A stretch of 33,489 nucleotides of DNA from Acidobacteriaceae bacterium (GTDB lineage: Bacteria > Acidobacteriota > Terriglobia > Acidiferrales > UBA7541): contig JAUTXJ010000081.1 in the NCBI GenBank assembly GCA_030838075.1, positions 1 through 33,489 of the forward strand, in the 5' to 3' direction. The notes beneath the pieces were generated by a model. The model was not told the origin of the DNA. It did no database searches and worked only from the letters and a program-made list of their open reading frames with translations. A program made the translations under genes and the position numbers. Below, piece by piece: positions 1 through 9,312 of this stretch (positions are counted from its first letter, which is position 1; each line of letters begins with the position of its first letter).

Positions 1-366
1 CCGGGCATCGAAGACCGCGTCAATCTTCTTTATTCTTTTGGAGTGCAGAAAGGCCGCATCGATATGGATCGCTTCGTAAATGTTGCCAGCACTCGCGCGG
101 CGAAACTTTTCGGGTTGTTCCCTCGCAAAGGCACGATCGAAGTTGGAAGCGACGCTGATCTGGTGGTCTACGATACCAACTATCGCGGAATCGTTACCGT
201 CAAAACGCAACACGTCAATAACGACTACAACGGGTTCGAAGGGATGGCTATCGAAGGGCGGCCTTCAGTGGTTACCGTCCGCGGAAAAGTGCAGGTCCGG
301 GACGGAGAATTTGTGGGCGAACGCGGGCGCGGACGCTTGCTGAAGCGCGAACCCGCATATTTCTGA
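1..366 (+). CDS. Dihydropyrimidinase / D-hydantoinase, C-terminal part (5' end outside window)
   Basis: Frame 1 is open from base 1; translation PGIEDRVNLLYSFGVQKGRIDMDRFVNVASTRAAKLFGLFPRKGTIEVGSDADLVVYD... matches the C-terminal region of cyclic amidohydrolases (hydantoinase family). Confidence 0.88.
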   Translation, partial: PGIEDRVNLLYSFGVQKGRIDMDRFVNVASTRAAKLFGLFPRKGTIEVGSDADLVVYDTNYRGIVTVKTQHVNNDYNGFEGMAIEGRPSVVTVRGKVQVRDGEFVGERGRGRLLKREPAYF

Positions 367-377
367 GCAAAAACACC

Positions 378-1619
378 ATGCCTCTTGATCCCAAACGAAC
401 CGTCGCCGAACTGAAAGAACTTCGTTCGCTGACCGGCGACGAAAACGGAGCGCAACGGGTGGCCTGGACCGATACGTGGTTGCGTGCCCGCGAGTGGTTT
501 GCGAAAAAACTGGCCGAGCTTCCTGTCGAACATCATTACGATGCTGCCGGAAATAATTGGGCGTCCTTAGCGGGCGAATCGAAAAAATCGCTGATTCTCG
601 GTGGGCACCTAGATTCGGTTCCCAACGGGGGCTGGCTCGACGGTGCGCTGAATGTTGTTGCCGCGCTCGAAGTGTTTCGTCGTTTCGCGTCAGAATTCAA
701 CGGCCGGCCGCCCGTGACAGTACGCCTCGTGGATTGGGCCGACGAAGAAGGTGCGCGGTTTGGTCGTAGCCTGTTGGGCTCGTCGGCGTTCGCGGCCACG
801 CATTCCGTTCCGGCGGATCGCGTTCGGACCGACCGCGATGGAATAACAATGGAAGACGCGCTGCGGCGTTGCGGCATTGAAATGGGTCGTTTCACCGAAG
901 CCGAGAAAGAACGCCAGAATGCGGCCGCATATCTTGAGCTGCACATAGAACAAGGGCCGGTCCTTGAGCAACTCGGCCTTCCGTTGGGCGTTGTTCTGGG
1001 CACCAAGGGAGTGGAACGCCACAGCGTAACTTTTCATGGACAAGAAGCTCACTCTGGCTCGACGCCGATGAACGCGCGCCGCGATGCACTGGCAGCCGCA
1101 GCCAAACTCGCGCTGGAAATTCGCAACATCGCGCGCAAGCACCCGGACGCGGTTTGCACCGTGGGGAGCTTGAAAACATTTCCCGGCATCGTGACGGCCG
1201 TGGTGGGCCGCTGTGAAGCTACGCTGGATCAACGCGATCTTGACGCGCGCATTCTTGCGCAGATGTTTCAGGAAGCCCAGGATGCCAGCCGGCGTTTTGC
1301 CGACGAGGAAAAATGCACGGTGGAGTGGTCGCGCATCTGGAGCATCGAACCGGTTCCATTTCATCCGGCGCTTCTGGATCTTTGCGAGCAGGCAGTCCGC
1401 GAAGTGTCGGGTACAGCACATCGCATGCCTTCGGGTCCGCTGCACGACGCCGCCGAGGTTTCCCGCGCGGGCATTCCGGCAGTGATGATGTTTGTGCAAT
1501 CGCTTGGCGGGATCAGCCACAATAAAATCGAGGACACGCGTGAAGAGCACCTGGAGATGTCGGTGGTGGCGTTCGACCGGCTTGCATCGAAAACCGTCGA
1601 CTGGATTTTGCGAAGCTAG
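378..1619 (+). CDS. M20-family amidohydrolase, probable N-carbamoyl-amino-acid hydrolase / beta-ureidopropionase
   Basis: GGHLDSVPNGGWLDGALNV, DEEGARFGRSLLGSSAF, ELHIEQGPVLE and HDAAEVSRAGIPAVMMFV motifs; directly follows a hydantoinase gene. Confidence 0.85.
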   Translation: MPLDPKRTVAELKELRSLTGDENGAQRVAWTDTWLRAREWFAKKLAELPVEHHYDAAGNNWASLAGESKKSLILGGHLDSVPNGGWLDGALNVVAALEVFRRFASEFNGRPPVTVRLVDWADEEGARFGRSLLGSSAFAATHSVPADRVRTDRDGITMEDALRRCGIEMGRFTEAEKERQNAAAYLELHIEQGPVLEQLGLPLGVVLGTKGVERHSVTFHGQEAHSGSTPMNARRDALAAAAKLALEIRNIARKHPDAVCTVGSLKTFPGIVTAVVGRCEATLDQRDLDARILAQMFQEAQDASRRFADEEKCTVEWSRIWSIEPVPFHPALLDLCEQAVREVSGTAHRMPSGPLHDAAEVSRAGIPAVMMFVQSLGGISHNKIEDTREEHLEMSVVAFDRLASKTVDWILRS

Positions 1620-1660
1620 CAGACCCCAACAAAGAAACGAATAACCAGCAGGCGCACCGG

Positions 1661-1684
1661 AAGCTCAGTTTTTATTGAGCTTTC
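1661..1684 (+). terminator. Hairpin terminator candidate after the 378-1619 gene
   Basis: Perfect 7-bp stem AAGCTCA-gtttttat-TGAGCTT followed by TTTC; weak T-tract. Confidence 0.45.
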
Positions 1685-1715
1685 TGAATTGGATTCAGCG
1701 ATCCCGGGAGATTCC

Positions 1716-2171
1716 ATGAGCGTACAACTCGACTATGCCGCGATGCTTAACGTCGCATTGAACGAGGCGCGGCGAGGGCTGCAGGAAGGCGGAATACCAA
1801 TCGGCGCTGCGATTTTTGATACTGATGGCCGGGTGATCGGCAAGGGGCACAACCGGCGCGTGCAGCAGAATGATCCTTCCATGCACGGCGAAACGGATGC
1901 CTTTCGTAATGCCGGCCGGCAGGCGAGCTATCGCAAGCTGATCATGGTGACCACGCTGGCGCCGTGCTGGTATTGCAGCGGACTAATTCGACAATTTGGT
2001 TTCGGAACTGTTGTCGTGGGTGAGAGCAAAACTTTTCAGGGCGGCATAGATTGGCTGCGCTCGCTTGGTGTTCAGGTGATTGATCTGGAATCCGAGGAAT
2101 GTTTTTCGATGCTGCAGAAATATATTTCAGAGCATCCCGCGGTTTGGAATGAAGACATCGGCCAGGAATGA
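1716..2171 (+). CDS. Cytosine deaminase-like nucleoside/nucleobase deaminase (yeast Fcy1 type)
   Basis: EGGIPIG, GHNRR, HGE, TTLAPCWYCSG, VVGE and C-terminal WNEDIG match the Fcy1 pattern. ATG 1716 with GGGAG upstream is preferred over TTG 1689. Confidence 0.8.
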   Translation: MSVQLDYAAMLNVALNEARRGLQEGGIPIGAAIFDTDGRVIGKGHNRRVQQNDPSMHGETDAFRNAGRQASYRKLIMVTTLAPCWYCSGLIRQFGFGTVVVGESKTFQGGIDWLRSLGVQVIDLESEECFSMLQKYISEHPAVWNEDIGQE

Positions 2172-2337
2172 AGCTGTTCCCCAAAAAATCTACGAACAAA
2201 TTAGAAGAAGCAACGGCGGTGGCGGCTACGATACGGCTCTAGGTGATGTGGACGCAAGCGGAGTGTGAGCACTCTGCTTCTTGGCGATGTGCTATTTTTG
2301 ATCAAACCTGATGCCCGGTTGAGAATCGGAGTTTTGC

Positions 2338-3417
2338 ATGAAGTTAGACAGGGAAGTACTGAAGAGTCTTCCTAAGGTTTTGCTGCATGAGCATCTCGAT
2401 GGCGTGCTGCGCCCAAGAACCATCATTGAACTTGCGCGCGACGTGAATTACCTGGACCTGCCGAACGGAAATGCTGAAGAGTTGGCGCAATGGTTTTTTC
2501 AAGGCGCGAATCAGGGCAGCCTGCCCAAATATCTGGAAGGTTTCGCGCACACCATCGCGGTGATGCAGACTGAAGAAGCGCTCGAACTGGTTGCTTATGA
2601 GCAGGCGGAGGATTTAAGCCAGGATGGAGTTGTTTATTTCGAGACTCGCTTTGCACCGGTATTTCATACCCGCAAAGGATTGAGTCACCAGCAAATTGTG
2701 TCCGCGGTATTGAAAGGCTTGGAGCGCGGCCGGAAAGATTTCGGCATCGCTTCCGGATTGATCATCTGCGCAATGCGCAATATGGACGTCTCGCTCGAAA
2801 TGGCGGAACTGGCCGTGGACTTTCGCGAGCGTGGGGTGGTCGGATTCGATCTGGCGGGCGAGGAAGGCGGATATCCTCCCAAGAAGCACGTCGAGGCCTT
2901 CCACTATATTCAGCGCCAGAATTTCAACATCACCATTCACGCCGGCGAAGGGTTTGGGAAGGAATCCATCTGGCAGGCCATCCAATATTGCGGCGCTCAC
3001 CGGATCGGACACGGAACCAGGCTGATCGATGACATCGCAGTGGCCGACGGAAAGGCCGTGAAGCTGGGCGATCTCGCGCAATATGTCTTGGACAAACGCA
3101 TTCCATTGGAGATTTGTCTCATCAGCAATGTGCACACTGGAGCAGCGCGCACTTTGGCTGAACATCCTTTCAAGATTCTTTACCAGGAAAAATTTCGCGT
3201 TACGTTGAATACCGATAACCGGCTGATGAGCGACACCACCATGACCAAGGAATTCGAGGCCGCAGCCGCAACTTTCGGGCTGACGTTGAATGATTTTGAG
3301 ATCATCACGATTAACGCGATGAAAAGCGCCTTCCTGCCGTATGACCAGCGGTGTAACTTCATTTTCTCGGTGCTAAAACCGCACTACGCGAAAATTCGCG
3401 CGTCGCAGGGAGTTTGA
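2338..3417 (+). CDS. add: Adenosine deaminase family protein
   Basis: LHEHLDG, HAGEGFG, RIGHGTRL, SNVHTGA and TLNTDNRLMSDT motifs. Confidence 0.88.
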   Translation: MKLDREVLKSLPKVLLHEHLDGVLRPRTIIELARDVNYLDLPNGNAEELAQWFFQGANQGSLPKYLEGFAHTIAVMQTEEALELVAYEQAEDLSQDGVVYFETRFAPVFHTRKGLSHQQIVSAVLKGLERGRKDFGIASGLIICAMRNMDVSLEMAELAVDFRERGVVGFDLAGEEGGYPPKKHVEAFHYIQRQNFNITIHAGEGFGKESIWQAIQYCGAHRIGHGTRLIDDIAVADGKAVKLGDLAQYVLDKRIPLEICLISNVHTGAARTLAEHPFKILYQEKFRVTLNTDNRLMSDTTMTKEFEAAAATFGLTLNDFEIITINAMKSAFLPYDQRCNFIFSVLKPHYAKIRASQGV

Positions 3418-3487
3418 GTGTTGTTGCTACGAAATATTTTCACACCGCCGATTTTTTTTGGTGAAGAGAAACGTCACTTAATTGCGA

Positions 3488-4726
3488 TTAGCTTGCCAGA
3501 CTCCGCAGCGTCTCCGCGAGAACCAGCGTTCCGCGAACAATGTCTTCAGGAGAAGCATATTCGTCGGGGCGGTGACTGTAACCGTTGTGACAGGGTATGA
3601 ACAACATCGCTGTGGGGGCGATACGGGACATGAATAACGAATCGTGATACGCCCGGCTGACCATGTTTGTGAAAGGCAGCCCATGTTTTCTGCACGATTC
3701 GGAAAGCGTTTCGACAATATCTGGCGCGCAATCCGCTGGCGCGTCCGCATTCACCAATTCCTGTCGAATGGTCACACCGCGTTTCGCTGCAATCGCGTGA
3801 CAGGACGCATCAACGGTGGCGATGAGCGAGTCACGCCGCTGCAAATCGGTATCGCGAATGTCCACGCTGAGGTGCACGCGGCTGGGAATGCTATTGACCG
3901 CGCCGGGAAACACTTCGCAAATACCTACTGTCGCCACTGTGTCCGTGGATCCGCTGGTTTTGGCCTGTTGTTCAATCGCGAGAATTAATTCTGAGGCCGC
4001 GCAAAGCGCATCACGGCGGTCGGGCATCAGCACTCCACCGGCGTGCCCGCCCGCACCTTCAATAAAAAGTTGAAAGCTGGATGGCGCGGCAATTTGGTTC
4101 ACAATCCCGAGCGGAATTTGTTTCTGTTCCAGCAGCGGGCCTTGTTCGATGTGCAATTCAAGAAACGCTTGGTAATGTCCGGCAGGTAATTTCACGGTTT
4201 CGAGTTTGCCCTGGAATCCTGCGGAGCGCCGAACTTGCTCAATGGTTGCGCCTTCTTTATCCTTTAATTTTTTCGCGGCATCGGCCGACAGACTCCCCGA
4301 AAGCAAACGGCTACCAAGGCAACCGATGCCAAAGCGCGTTGGTTCTTCCGAAGTAAAAAGAATCAGCTCAATCGAACGTTTTGGATTGAAGCCGCTTTGC
4401 TGTAGGGCGCGGATAGCCTCGAGGCCTCCGAGTACACCGACCACGCCGTCATACTTTCCGGCATTTGGAATTGCGTCGATGTGCGAGCCGGTGGCCACTG
4501 CGGGAGCATCGGAATTTTGTCCGTTCCATCGCGCAAAAATATTTCCGATGGCGTCCTGACGAACTGCAAGGCCCGCTTCTTTACAGCGCTCCAAAAACCA
4601 TGCTCGCGCTCTTAAATCTGTCGGGGTGAAAACAATTCTGGTTACCGCAGGCGCTTCCGCATCGGAAATCAAGGAGAGTTCCTCGATCTCCGAGATCAGT
4701 CGCTGCTTATCAACCTCGAGATTCAT
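3488..4726 (-). CDS. M20-family ureidoglycolate amidohydrolase (plant UAH-like)
   Basis: SHIDAIPNAGKYDGVVGV, FTSEEPTRFGIGCLGSRLLSG and ELHIEQGPLLEQ motifs; overlaps the ureidoglycine aminohydrolase gene by 17 nt. Confidence 0.75.
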   Translation of the reverse strand: MNLEVDKQRLISEIEELSLISDAEAPAVTRIVFTPTDLRARAWFLERCKEAGLAVRQDAIGNIFARWNGQNSDAPAVATGSHIDAIPNAGKYDGVVGVLGGLEAIRALQQSGFNPKRSIELILFTSEEPTRFGIGCLGSRLLSGSLSADAAKKLKDKEGATIEQVRRSAGFQGKLETVKLPAGHYQAFLELHIEQGPLLEQKQIPLGIVNQIAAPSSFQLFIEGAGGHAGGVLMPDRRDALCAASELILAIEQQAKTSGSTDTVATVGICEVFPGAVNSIPSRVHLSVDIRDTDLQRRDSLIATVDASCHAIAAKRGVTIRQELVNADAPADCAPDIVETLSESCRKHGLPFTNMVSRAYHDSLFMSRIAPTAMLFIPCHNGYSHRPDEYASPEDIVRGTLVLAETLRSLAS

Positions 4727-5468
4727 GCGGCCTGCCCGCGAGCGGATGGCGGTTCCAGTCTTTGTAGATCAAATATTTTGCCGGTGTCTTTCCAATCGCT
4801 CCGAACCATTGCGGACACCAGGGAGCCATCCAGATGAAATCACCGGCGGTCACGGAATGCCACGAATCGTCCAGTCGGTAGATTCCACCGCCTTCCAACA
4901 TCAGAAGTCCGTGCTCCATGACATGCATTTCAACCATACTGAGTGCAGCGCCGGGTTGATAAACCATGGTGTTCACTGCGAAATCGAAGGCCATTTCATC
5001 GGGCAGCAGGCACTTTACCTGCAAGTCGGGATCGTCGCCCAAAGCATGCGAAGAAATCTGGCCTTCGGTGGAGATCAACAACTGTGGCGCCGAAACCGCA
5101 GACAATTGTTGATACGGTTTTTCAATGACAGCGGCTCGACTGGAGCGCCCGGCGATCACGCGATGCTGGAATCCCTCGGGAATATACGCGTAGGCATTCG
5201 CTGCCAACTCCTTTTTTCTGCCATCGACTTCGAGTTGCAGACTGCCCTCCAGCACATAAATAAAACGCTGCGCATCCGTGCCGCCCAGTTCGCTGCCCGA
5301 TTCGAATTCGGCGGTATACTGCACGAAGTTTGCTCCGGCCGCTGCGCTGACGTGAACGATTGCGCAGCACGCCTTCATACCGGGCAGTACAGTGCGCACG
5401 AATGTATCGGGCGTCAAAAGAAAAAAATTGTTGCGCTTGCAGCTGCGCGTTTGACCGAGATTATGCAC
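4710..5468 (-). CDS. allE: (S)-ureidoglycine aminohydrolase, bicupin
   Basis: Two cupin halves: FIYVLEGSLQLEVDGRKKELAANAYAYIPEGFQHRV and MVEMHVMEHGLLMLEGGGIYRLDDSWHSVTAGDFIWMAPWCPQWFGAIG; ureide operon context. Confidence 0.87.
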   Translation of the reverse strand: MHNLGQTRSCKRNNFFLLTPDTFVRTVLPGMKACCAIVHVSAAAGANFVQYTAEFESGSELGGTDAQRFIYVLEGSLQLEVDGRKKELAANAYAYIPEGFQHRVIAGRSSRAAVIEKPYQQLSAVSAPQLLISTEGQISSHALGDDPDLQVKCLLPDEMAFDFAVNTMVYQPGAALSMVEMHVMEHGLLMLEGGGIYRLDDSWHSVTAGDFIWMAPWCPQWFGAIGKTPAKYLIYKDWNRHPLAGRPHESRG

Positions 5469-6726
5469 GGACCATCCTTTTTTGAAATTCGGCAGAGCCG
5501 CCCAATTGAGTCAGCAAAAGCATCCCGCACTCCATGGCTTTCGCTACATCGTCAACACTAACTGACTCCGACGGATGATGACTTACGCCGCCGGGAGTTC
5601 GCAGAAAGATCATCGCTGTAGGAATTGTGCCCGCTACGATCATGGCATCGTGACCCGCTCCGCTCACCATGCGATGTACGGCACAGCCGGCATTTACCGC
5701 AGCTTGCTCGATTTGGCCCATCAGGAACGGATCCATGGAAACCGCCGGTTGATTCAGCAATGTTTTCCTCTGCACCGTTAACCCGCGACGATGGGCGATT
5801 TCCTCAGCTTGTACTGCAAGAAAATCCGCCGTGCGGATTCGAAGGGAGTTTGAACTGTGGCGCACATCCAGGCTCAACTGAACTTGCCCGGCAATCACGT
5901 TCGCGGCGTTGGGTGTAGCTGCAATGCGCCCGACTGTCGCGACCAAGCCCTTTTCCATTTTGGCCACGCGCTCCACCTCAAGAATCCATTCCGCTGCGGC
6001 CGCCATCGCGTCGTGGCGAAGAGTCATGGGCGTCGTTCCGGCGTGATTGGCACGGCCGAGGAAAGTAAATTCACCACGTGTCTGCCCGGCGATACCTTCC
6101 ACAATGCCCAGCGGGATTCTCAACGATTCAAGAACCGGTCCTTGTTCGATGTGAAATTCCAGGTACGCGAGACTATCGTTGCTCAATGCGGCCTGCGAAA
6201 TGTCCGCGGGCTTTAAACCAAAATTCTCGATAGCGGTTCGAACGCTGACGCCCTTTGCATCCGTGCGATTGAGTAACTCGTCATCGAGCTTGCCAGTTAA
6301 CGCGCGGCTGCCGATAAACGGCGCGCCGAAACGAACTCCTTCTTCCTCTGAAAACCCGATCACCTCAATGGCGAAGGGAAGCTTGCGATCCTCCAGCGTT
6401 TCAACTAACGAAACCGCTAAAACTACTCCGAGCACGCCGTCATATGCGCCGGCATCCGGCACGGTATCCAAATGCGAACCGAGGAGCAACCGCGGCGCCC
6501 CAGTGTCCGCAGCAGGATAAAGTCCCCGCAAATTTCCTGCCGCATCGATGCTCACCGAGGCGCCTGCTGCCTCCATCCAGTCGCCCACTACACGGTAGCA
6601 CTCGCGCATCGCAATAGAGAGAAATGTACGGCAGGTGCTGCCCGGCGTTTCAGTGATCGACGCCAATCGTTTGCATCGAGCAATTACTTTTTCCGCCCGA
6701 TCCGCGATGGCGGCAGAGTGCTCCAT
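5461..6726 (-). CDS. allC: Allantoate amidohydrolase
   Basis: M20 motifs SHLDTVPDAGAYDGVLGV, GFSEEEGVRFGAPFIGSRALTG, EFHIEQGPVLE and GAGHDAMIVAGTIPTAMIFLRTPGGVSHHPSE; ureide operon context. Confidence 0.87.
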   Translation of the reverse strand: MEHSAAIADRAEKVIARCKRLASITETPGSTCRTFLSIAMRECYRVVGDWMEAAGASVSIDAAGNLRGLYPAADTGAPRLLLGSHLDTVPDAGAYDGVLGVVLAVSLVETLEDRKLPFAIEVIGFSEEEGVRFGAPFIGSRALTGKLDDELLNRTDAKGVSVRTAIENFGLKPADISQAALSNDSLAYLEFHIEQGPVLESLRIPLGIVEGIAGQTRGEFTFLGRANHAGTTPMTLRHDAMAAAAEWILEVERVAKMEKGLVATVGRIAATPNAANVIAGQVQLSLDVRHSSNSLRIRTADFLAVQAEEIAHRRGLTVQRKTLLNQPAVSMDPFLMGQIEQAAVNAGCAVHRMVSGAGHDAMIVAGTIPTAMIFLRTPGGVSHHPSESVSVDDVAKAMECGMLLLTQLGGSAEFQKRMVRA

Positions 6727-6732
6727 TAATTC

Positions 6733-7614
6733 TTAATCCTGACGGCGAATGCGCGCCTCGATATAACCATGCGGCTCATCAACCGGAACGAATATCTCAT
6801 TGGGGTTGTCCTGTCCAAAGCGCGAAAGATCTACCAGCAGACAGTGGCGGTTCGGCATGTTCAATTCAATTTCGTCTACTTCAGGAATTTGCTGGAGAAC
6901 GACTTCACCCATGGCGTACAGGGTGTGCTGCACCGATTTGCTGATATGCTCCGCAAATACGCCCAGCAAAATTTGCCGGATACTTTTCCGCAAGGTCCTG
7001 AAGGAAACATCCATCGTGGAATATTTCCATCGAGCGCGAAGCGCGGTACCCAATAAACGATCGGCCGCCTCCGGCAAAGTGGTCAGCGAATCTTTCAGGA
7101 AACCGGCGAATTCCGAACCGGCGGTTTTCATAATGACCAGATTGTCGAGCCCGGACCAAACTGACGAAGCGCCATCACGAGCTCGGGATGTTTCGGAAGT
7201 TTGAAGTTCGCTGCTCGACTGCACAAATGTTGTGGGATGAGGTTTTCCTTCAACCAGCAGGTGTTCCCAGGATTTTTCAGAAATGGACACCTGCGTGGAG
7301 GAGAGCTGTGGATTATGGTCGAGGAAAAAGTCCGCTAATTCCTGGCCGAATTCTTCCAAGCAGGTCTGCGAGGATTCGCGCGCCAGCGAGTACACAGTAT
7401 TTTTCATGGTATCCGTGGGAAGGATGTTGCGGTTGTCGCCTTCGACGAAACAGGATGCAAAGTCTCCAGTGAAGAGAATCTCCACGGTCCATTCGCGAAA
7501 ATCGTTGCGGTCGCCGCGCCGCTTTACCTGCACGAGGCGGACGCGTGACTTGCCATATCTGTTCTCGGCTAAAGCGATCACGCCATCAACTCCCCCGGTA
7601 GGTAGTGTATCCAT
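6733..7614 (-). CDS. Urate oxidase (uricase)
   Basis: RYGKSRVRLVQVKRRGDRNDFREWTVEILFTGDF, DNRNILPTDTMKNTVYSLAR and MPNRHCLLVDLSRFGQDNPNEIFVPVDEPHGYIEA match uricase. Confidence 0.93.
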   Translation of the reverse strand: MDTLPTGGVDGVIALAENRYGKSRVRLVQVKRRGDRNDFREWTVEILFTGDFASCFVEGDNRNILPTDTMKNTVYSLARESSQTCLEEFGQELADFFLDHNPQLSSTQVSISEKSWEHLLVEGKPHPTTFVQSSSELQTSETSRARDGASSVWSGLDNLVIMKTAGSEFAGFLKDSLTTLPEAADRLLGTALRARWKYSTMDVSFRTLRKSIRQILLGVFAEHISKSVQHTLYAMGEVVLQQIPEVDEIELNMPNRHCLLVDLSRFGQDNPNEIFVPVDEPHGYIEARIRRQD

Positions 7615-7930
7615 TCGGACTTAAGAGTAGCGGAATATGAAATTCTGATTCGCCTTCGAGCACTTGAAAAGCGACCTCTATAAGCGGATAGAGAGTTGCC
7701 ATTTCCTGAGCTTGAAAATAACTGGCGGCGTCAAAGTTCAATCGATAGACACCGGCGACCAGAGTCTCGTTTGCCGGCAACAATTGCGCGCACCTGCCGT
7801 CAGCCCCGGTGCGCGAAGAAGCCAGCACGAACCAATCGCCGGAGAGTTCGCGACGCTCCAGCCGCACGGAAACGTCTTTCGCCGGCTTGCCCAGGGAAAC
7901 ATCGAGAACGTGAGTGGAGATGCGGCTCAT
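7586..7930 (-). CDS. 5-hydroxyisourate hydrolase (transthyretin-like)
   Basis: N-terminal ISTHVLDVSLGKPA and C-terminal HIPLLLSPNGYTTYRGS, the diagnostic HIUH ends. Confidence 0.93.
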   Translation of the reverse strand: MSRISTHVLDVSLGKPAKDVSVRLERRELSGDWFVLASSRTGADGRCAQLLPANETLVAGVYRLNFDAASYFQAQEMATLYPLIEVAFQVLEGESEFHIPLLLSPNGYTTYRGS

Positions 7931-9312
7931 TCAGAGATCCATTTCTTCAAGCGCAGGCTCGTGATCTGTCGCTGTTGCTCAGCCGATTCCTGTAGTTCGG
8001 TCTGGTCGTCGTTGCGCATCCGCCGCTGCAGAATATCCAGGATCGCGTGCGCAGGCTTTCCGGCGGCACAAACAATAAAAATACGCTTGAAGCGCTGCTC
8101 GTAAGCTCGATTGCCCTCTGAGAGTGCAGCAATCATGTCGGATCCGGCGGCGCCAACTTTTTGCTGCTCCTGGCTGGACCATTGCGCCGATCGCGCGGGA
8201 GCAGTTGTGGGTGCGACGGATTGTCCGATGCGCGGGTGATGAGCGAAGGCCTCCATCCAATCTGCTTCCGTGAGACTTTTCCATATTTTATCGGATGCCG
8301 CCAGCAGGCTGTCTTCGTCCTGGATCGGTCTGAGAGCAGCCAGCTGTCGTGCCCAGGAGTTTGAACCGCAGCACGGTAGAATTTCAAGCGCCGCTTCTCC
8401 TGGTGGAAGAGAATTCCAACGCGCCAACACACTTGAGTTTTTATTATCGGCGTTGTTAAAGCTGTTCAGTAATTCAGCTACAAGATTGGCTGTGACGGCG
8501 CGCCTGTATCTGGCGGAGGACCGAATATCGTCGATGGGCTGAATTTCGTCAGCCGCTGTTTTCTTTGCCAGCAGAATAAGCGCTTGATCAATCCTGTTGC
8601 CGCGAAGCGCTGTTTCCGTTTCTTTCAAGCGAAACGGAATCGGAGCGACACTCCCGACAGCCATGCGGATATCTTCGATAATTCCTCCAGCGAACCGGCC
8701 CAGCGCCGCCAGGCATACTTTCGAGATGGCCTGCGCGTTGCGCGCGCCAATCTTACGCGTATACGCGCGATAATTCTTAAACTGTCTCGGAAGGCATACG
8801 CACCGGATCACTTCGTCTGCGGCACACTGCGTTTTCCGGTAACCGGTGTGAAAGTTCTCGTAAACTATTCGGCGCTCGCCCCGAACAGAAGCCAGAATCA
8901 ATTCCGCTCCGTATACCAATAATGCGGGTAGAGAATCCGCAGCAGGCGAAGCGTTGACGATATTGCCTCCGAGCGTTCCGCGATTCTGATTCGCCACTCC
9001 GCCGGTCCAGCGCGCGGCGCTCGTTAAAAGCGTAAATTCGCGATTGACCATGGGATTGTGTATCAAATCTGTGTATGTGCATCCGGCTCCGACGCGAATT
9101 TCGCCAGGAAGAATTTCAATACGACGAAGCTCCGGCAAATTCCAAATGCTGACCAACTTGCGCGCGGCAAGGTGCCCTGCGGCATACTGCACCATCAAAT
9201 CGGTGCCACCTGCTATAGGCAACCAAGAGCCTGGCTCCTCAGCGAGTAGCGAAAGCACCGACGGCAAATTGTTGGGAGCCACTAGTTCATAGTCGGCAGG
9301 ATGCGATCTCAT
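7927..9312 (-). CDS. Fusion: xanthine dehydrogenase FAD-binding subunit (N-term) + OHCU decarboxylase (C-term)
   Basis: N-term PIAGGTDLMVQ and NRGTLGGNIVNASPAAD (molybdopterin dehydrogenase FAD domain); C-term WNSLPPGEAALEIL...DWMEAFAHHPRIG...WSSQEQ...NRAYEQRFKRIFIVCAAGKPAHAIL (OHCU decarboxylase) in one uninterrupted frame. Confidence 0.92.
   Translation of the reverse strand: MRSHPADYELVAPNNLPSVLSLLAEEPGSWLPIAGGTDLMVQYAAGHLAARKLVSIWNLPELRRIEILPGEIRVGAGCTYTDLIHNPMVNREFTLLTSAARWTGGVANQNRGTLGGNIVNASPAADSLPALLVYGAELILASVRGERRIVYENFHTGYRKTQCAADEVIRCVCLPRQFKNYRAYTRKIGARNAQAISKVCLAALGRFAGGIIEDIRMAVGSVAPIPFRLKETETALRGNRIDQALILLAKKTAADEIQPIDDIRSSARYRRAVTANLVAELLNSFNNADNKNSSVLARWNSLPPGEAALEILPCCGSNSWARQLAALRPIQDEDSLLAASDKIWKSLTEADWMEAFAHHPRIGQSVAPTTAPARSAQWSSQEQQKVGAAGSDMIAALSEGNRAYEQRFKRIFIVCAAGKPAHAILDILQRRMRNDDQTELQESAEQQRQITSLRLKKWISE

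Noticed and set aside
690-1550. 286-aa - strand ORF opposite the M20 gene
   Set aside because: Low-complexity R/H/A-rich translation with no motifs, antisense to a convincing CDS; GC-driven shadow ORF.
4626-5561. 311-aa + strand ORF across the allE region
   Set aside because: Antisense to the clear cupin ureidoglycine aminohydrolase and M20 genes; no domain signal.
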